From: Alcanivoracaceae bacterium
GTDB taxonomy: Bacteria; Pseudomonadota; Gammaproteobacteria; Pseudomonadales; Alcanivoracaceae
Direction: 5' to 3'
Assembly (NCBI GenBank): GCA_029212745.1
Contig: JARGOL010000004.1
Span: forward strand, 62,001 to 126,000
DNA length: 64,000 bases
Part shown: positions 63,324 through 64,000 of the stretch, in pieces
Position numbering within the stretch: the first letter of the stretch is position 1
Layout: each line of letters starts with the position of its first letter
Notes under the pieces: model-generated
The model's input: only the letters and a program-made list of their open reading frames with translations
The model's database searches: none
What the model was told of the DNA's origin: nothing
Made by a program: the position numbers and the translations under genes

Positions 63324-63462
63324 TCCTACGGGCCGAGGCATCTTGCTTGGGGTTGCCCCGAATGCGGGGGCGCTGTGTCCGTGCTGCCCACATCCCTCGT
63401 GTCGGCACGGCACGGCGCTTCCGCAACGATCTTCGTCTCAGTCAGGCGGCGTCAGGCCGCCG

Positions 63463-64000
63463 TCATGCGCTGTCCAGCACGTTCTGCCATGCCTTTCTCG
63501 CCACTGCCCTGGCATCGGCGCCTATCAGATTGCCGTGGGCAAGAATGATGCGCTCAAAATCCCAGCCCATGATCGTTTCCAGCCCTTTCTTGACTATCTG
63601 TTTGTCGCCCCAGCCCATCTGGTACTCCGGCGCGGGCTTGGGGTTGTTCCACATATGGAACACCGCCTTCCACCAGAACTTCAGCAGCAAGCCGGCCTCA
63701 TGGGTGTAGTCATCGCCGATGTTCTCGAGCAGGTCCACAAGGATCAATGTGCCCGAAGGTTTATGCAGGAACGCCACTTCATTGATAAACCGGGTGCCCT
63801 GGATCAGCACCTGCTCGAACACCCCCTGCCAGCGTGGGTCAGGGCGATTGCCCAGCATCCAGTCAAACGCCAGGTCGGCGCGTTTTTTCTCAAGGCCGGG
63901 GCACAGGAAAGTTTCCGCATCAGGATACAGCGCCTGGAAATCGGCTACCCCCAGATGATGGAAGTTGCCCGGCGCCACGATGTAGGCCACCTCGCCCAGC
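63463..64000 (-). CDS. DUF4336-like protein (partial)
   Basis: At least 178 residues of a protein resembling the DUF4336 group (metallo-beta-lactamase-related) are visible; the start lies beyond the right window edge, since the frame stays open upstream of the apparent GTG. Typical parts are YIVAPGNFHHLGV, TFLCPGLEKKR, FLHKPSGTLILVDLLENIG and RIILAHGNLIG, where the His residues match the metallo-hydrolase-like positions. Function is unknown. Confidence 0.8.
   Translation of the reverse strand, partial: LGEVAYIVAPGNFHHLGVADFQALYPDAETFLCPGLEKKRADLAFDWMLGNRPDPRWQGVFEQVLIQGTRFINEVAFLHKPSGTLILVDLLENIGDDYTHEAGLLLKFWWKAVFHMWNNPKPAPEYQMGWGDKQIVKKGLETIMGWDFERIILAHGNLIGADARAVARKAWQNVLDSA

Overview
The window is high-GC, gene-dense bacterial DNA with the gene repertoire of a free-living Gammaproteobacterium. 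The Uup ATPase, IlvD, ImuA with CTGT-N8-ACAG LexA boxes, DAACS symporter and MltF-like transglycosylase all fit that class. The mix of an MpaB-type oxygenase, an AlkJ-like GMC alcohol dehydrogenase, ectoine catabolism genes and a urea/urease locus suggests a marine, Alcanivorax-like organism; the genus is an inference and is not proven by the sequence.

Layout. 1-2.5 kb: the end of an RND efflux operon. 2.6-13 kb: housekeeping and mixed genes (uup, a serine hydrolase, an MltF-like transglycosylase with a doubled solute-binding domain, a DUF427 gene, ilvD, and a divergent TetR/MpaB-oxygenase pair). 13.1-17.8 kb: a minus-strand operon of a DUF4331 protein, a small lipoprotein, a TPR-like protein and a HupE/UreJ-type membrane protein, divergent from an ECF sigma factor. 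17.9-23.1 kb: a four-gene ectoine-degradation-like operon (M20 deacetylase, EctB/DoeD-type transaminase, DoeA-type hydrolase, aldehyde dehydrogenase). 23.4-32.1 kb: a second serine hydrolase, three tandem hairpin repeats, a dicarboxylate symporter, a PAS-GAF hybrid kinase, an MtfA-like peptidase, small membrane proteins and lipoproteins, and a DUF302 gene.

32.2-49.2 kb is one functional block for urea. On the minus strand, in transcription order, lie a porin, urtABCDE, ureD, ureA, ureB, ureC, ureE, ureJ, ureF and ureG. Divergent from the porin is a two-gene signalling operon: a large sensor that fuses an NCS1-type permease, a nine-cysteine module, a histidine kinase and a receiver, followed by a LuxR-type response regulator. 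A perfect 18-bp palindrome lies in the shared promoter region. Together these could sense a nitrogenous solute, admit urea, import it and hydrolyse it to ammonium.

49.2-56.9 kb holds small lipoproteins, a GFA protein, YjdM/PhnA, a GGDEF cyclase, a broken P-loop kinase gene, two cupins, two membrane proteins and the GMC dehydrogenase. 57.0-60.3 kb is a clearly AT-rich island carrying an overlapping HNH nuclease / unknown / minimal nucleotidyltransferase operon plus a HEPN-motif protein; this is the best candidate for an undescribed, possibly defensive, system. 60.4-64 kb has a LysE-type exporter, a PTPLA/HACD-like membrane protein, an apparently orphan imuA under two LexA boxes, and the edge of a DUF4336-like gene.

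All coordinates were read by eye; family calls come from recognised motifs and not from database searches.
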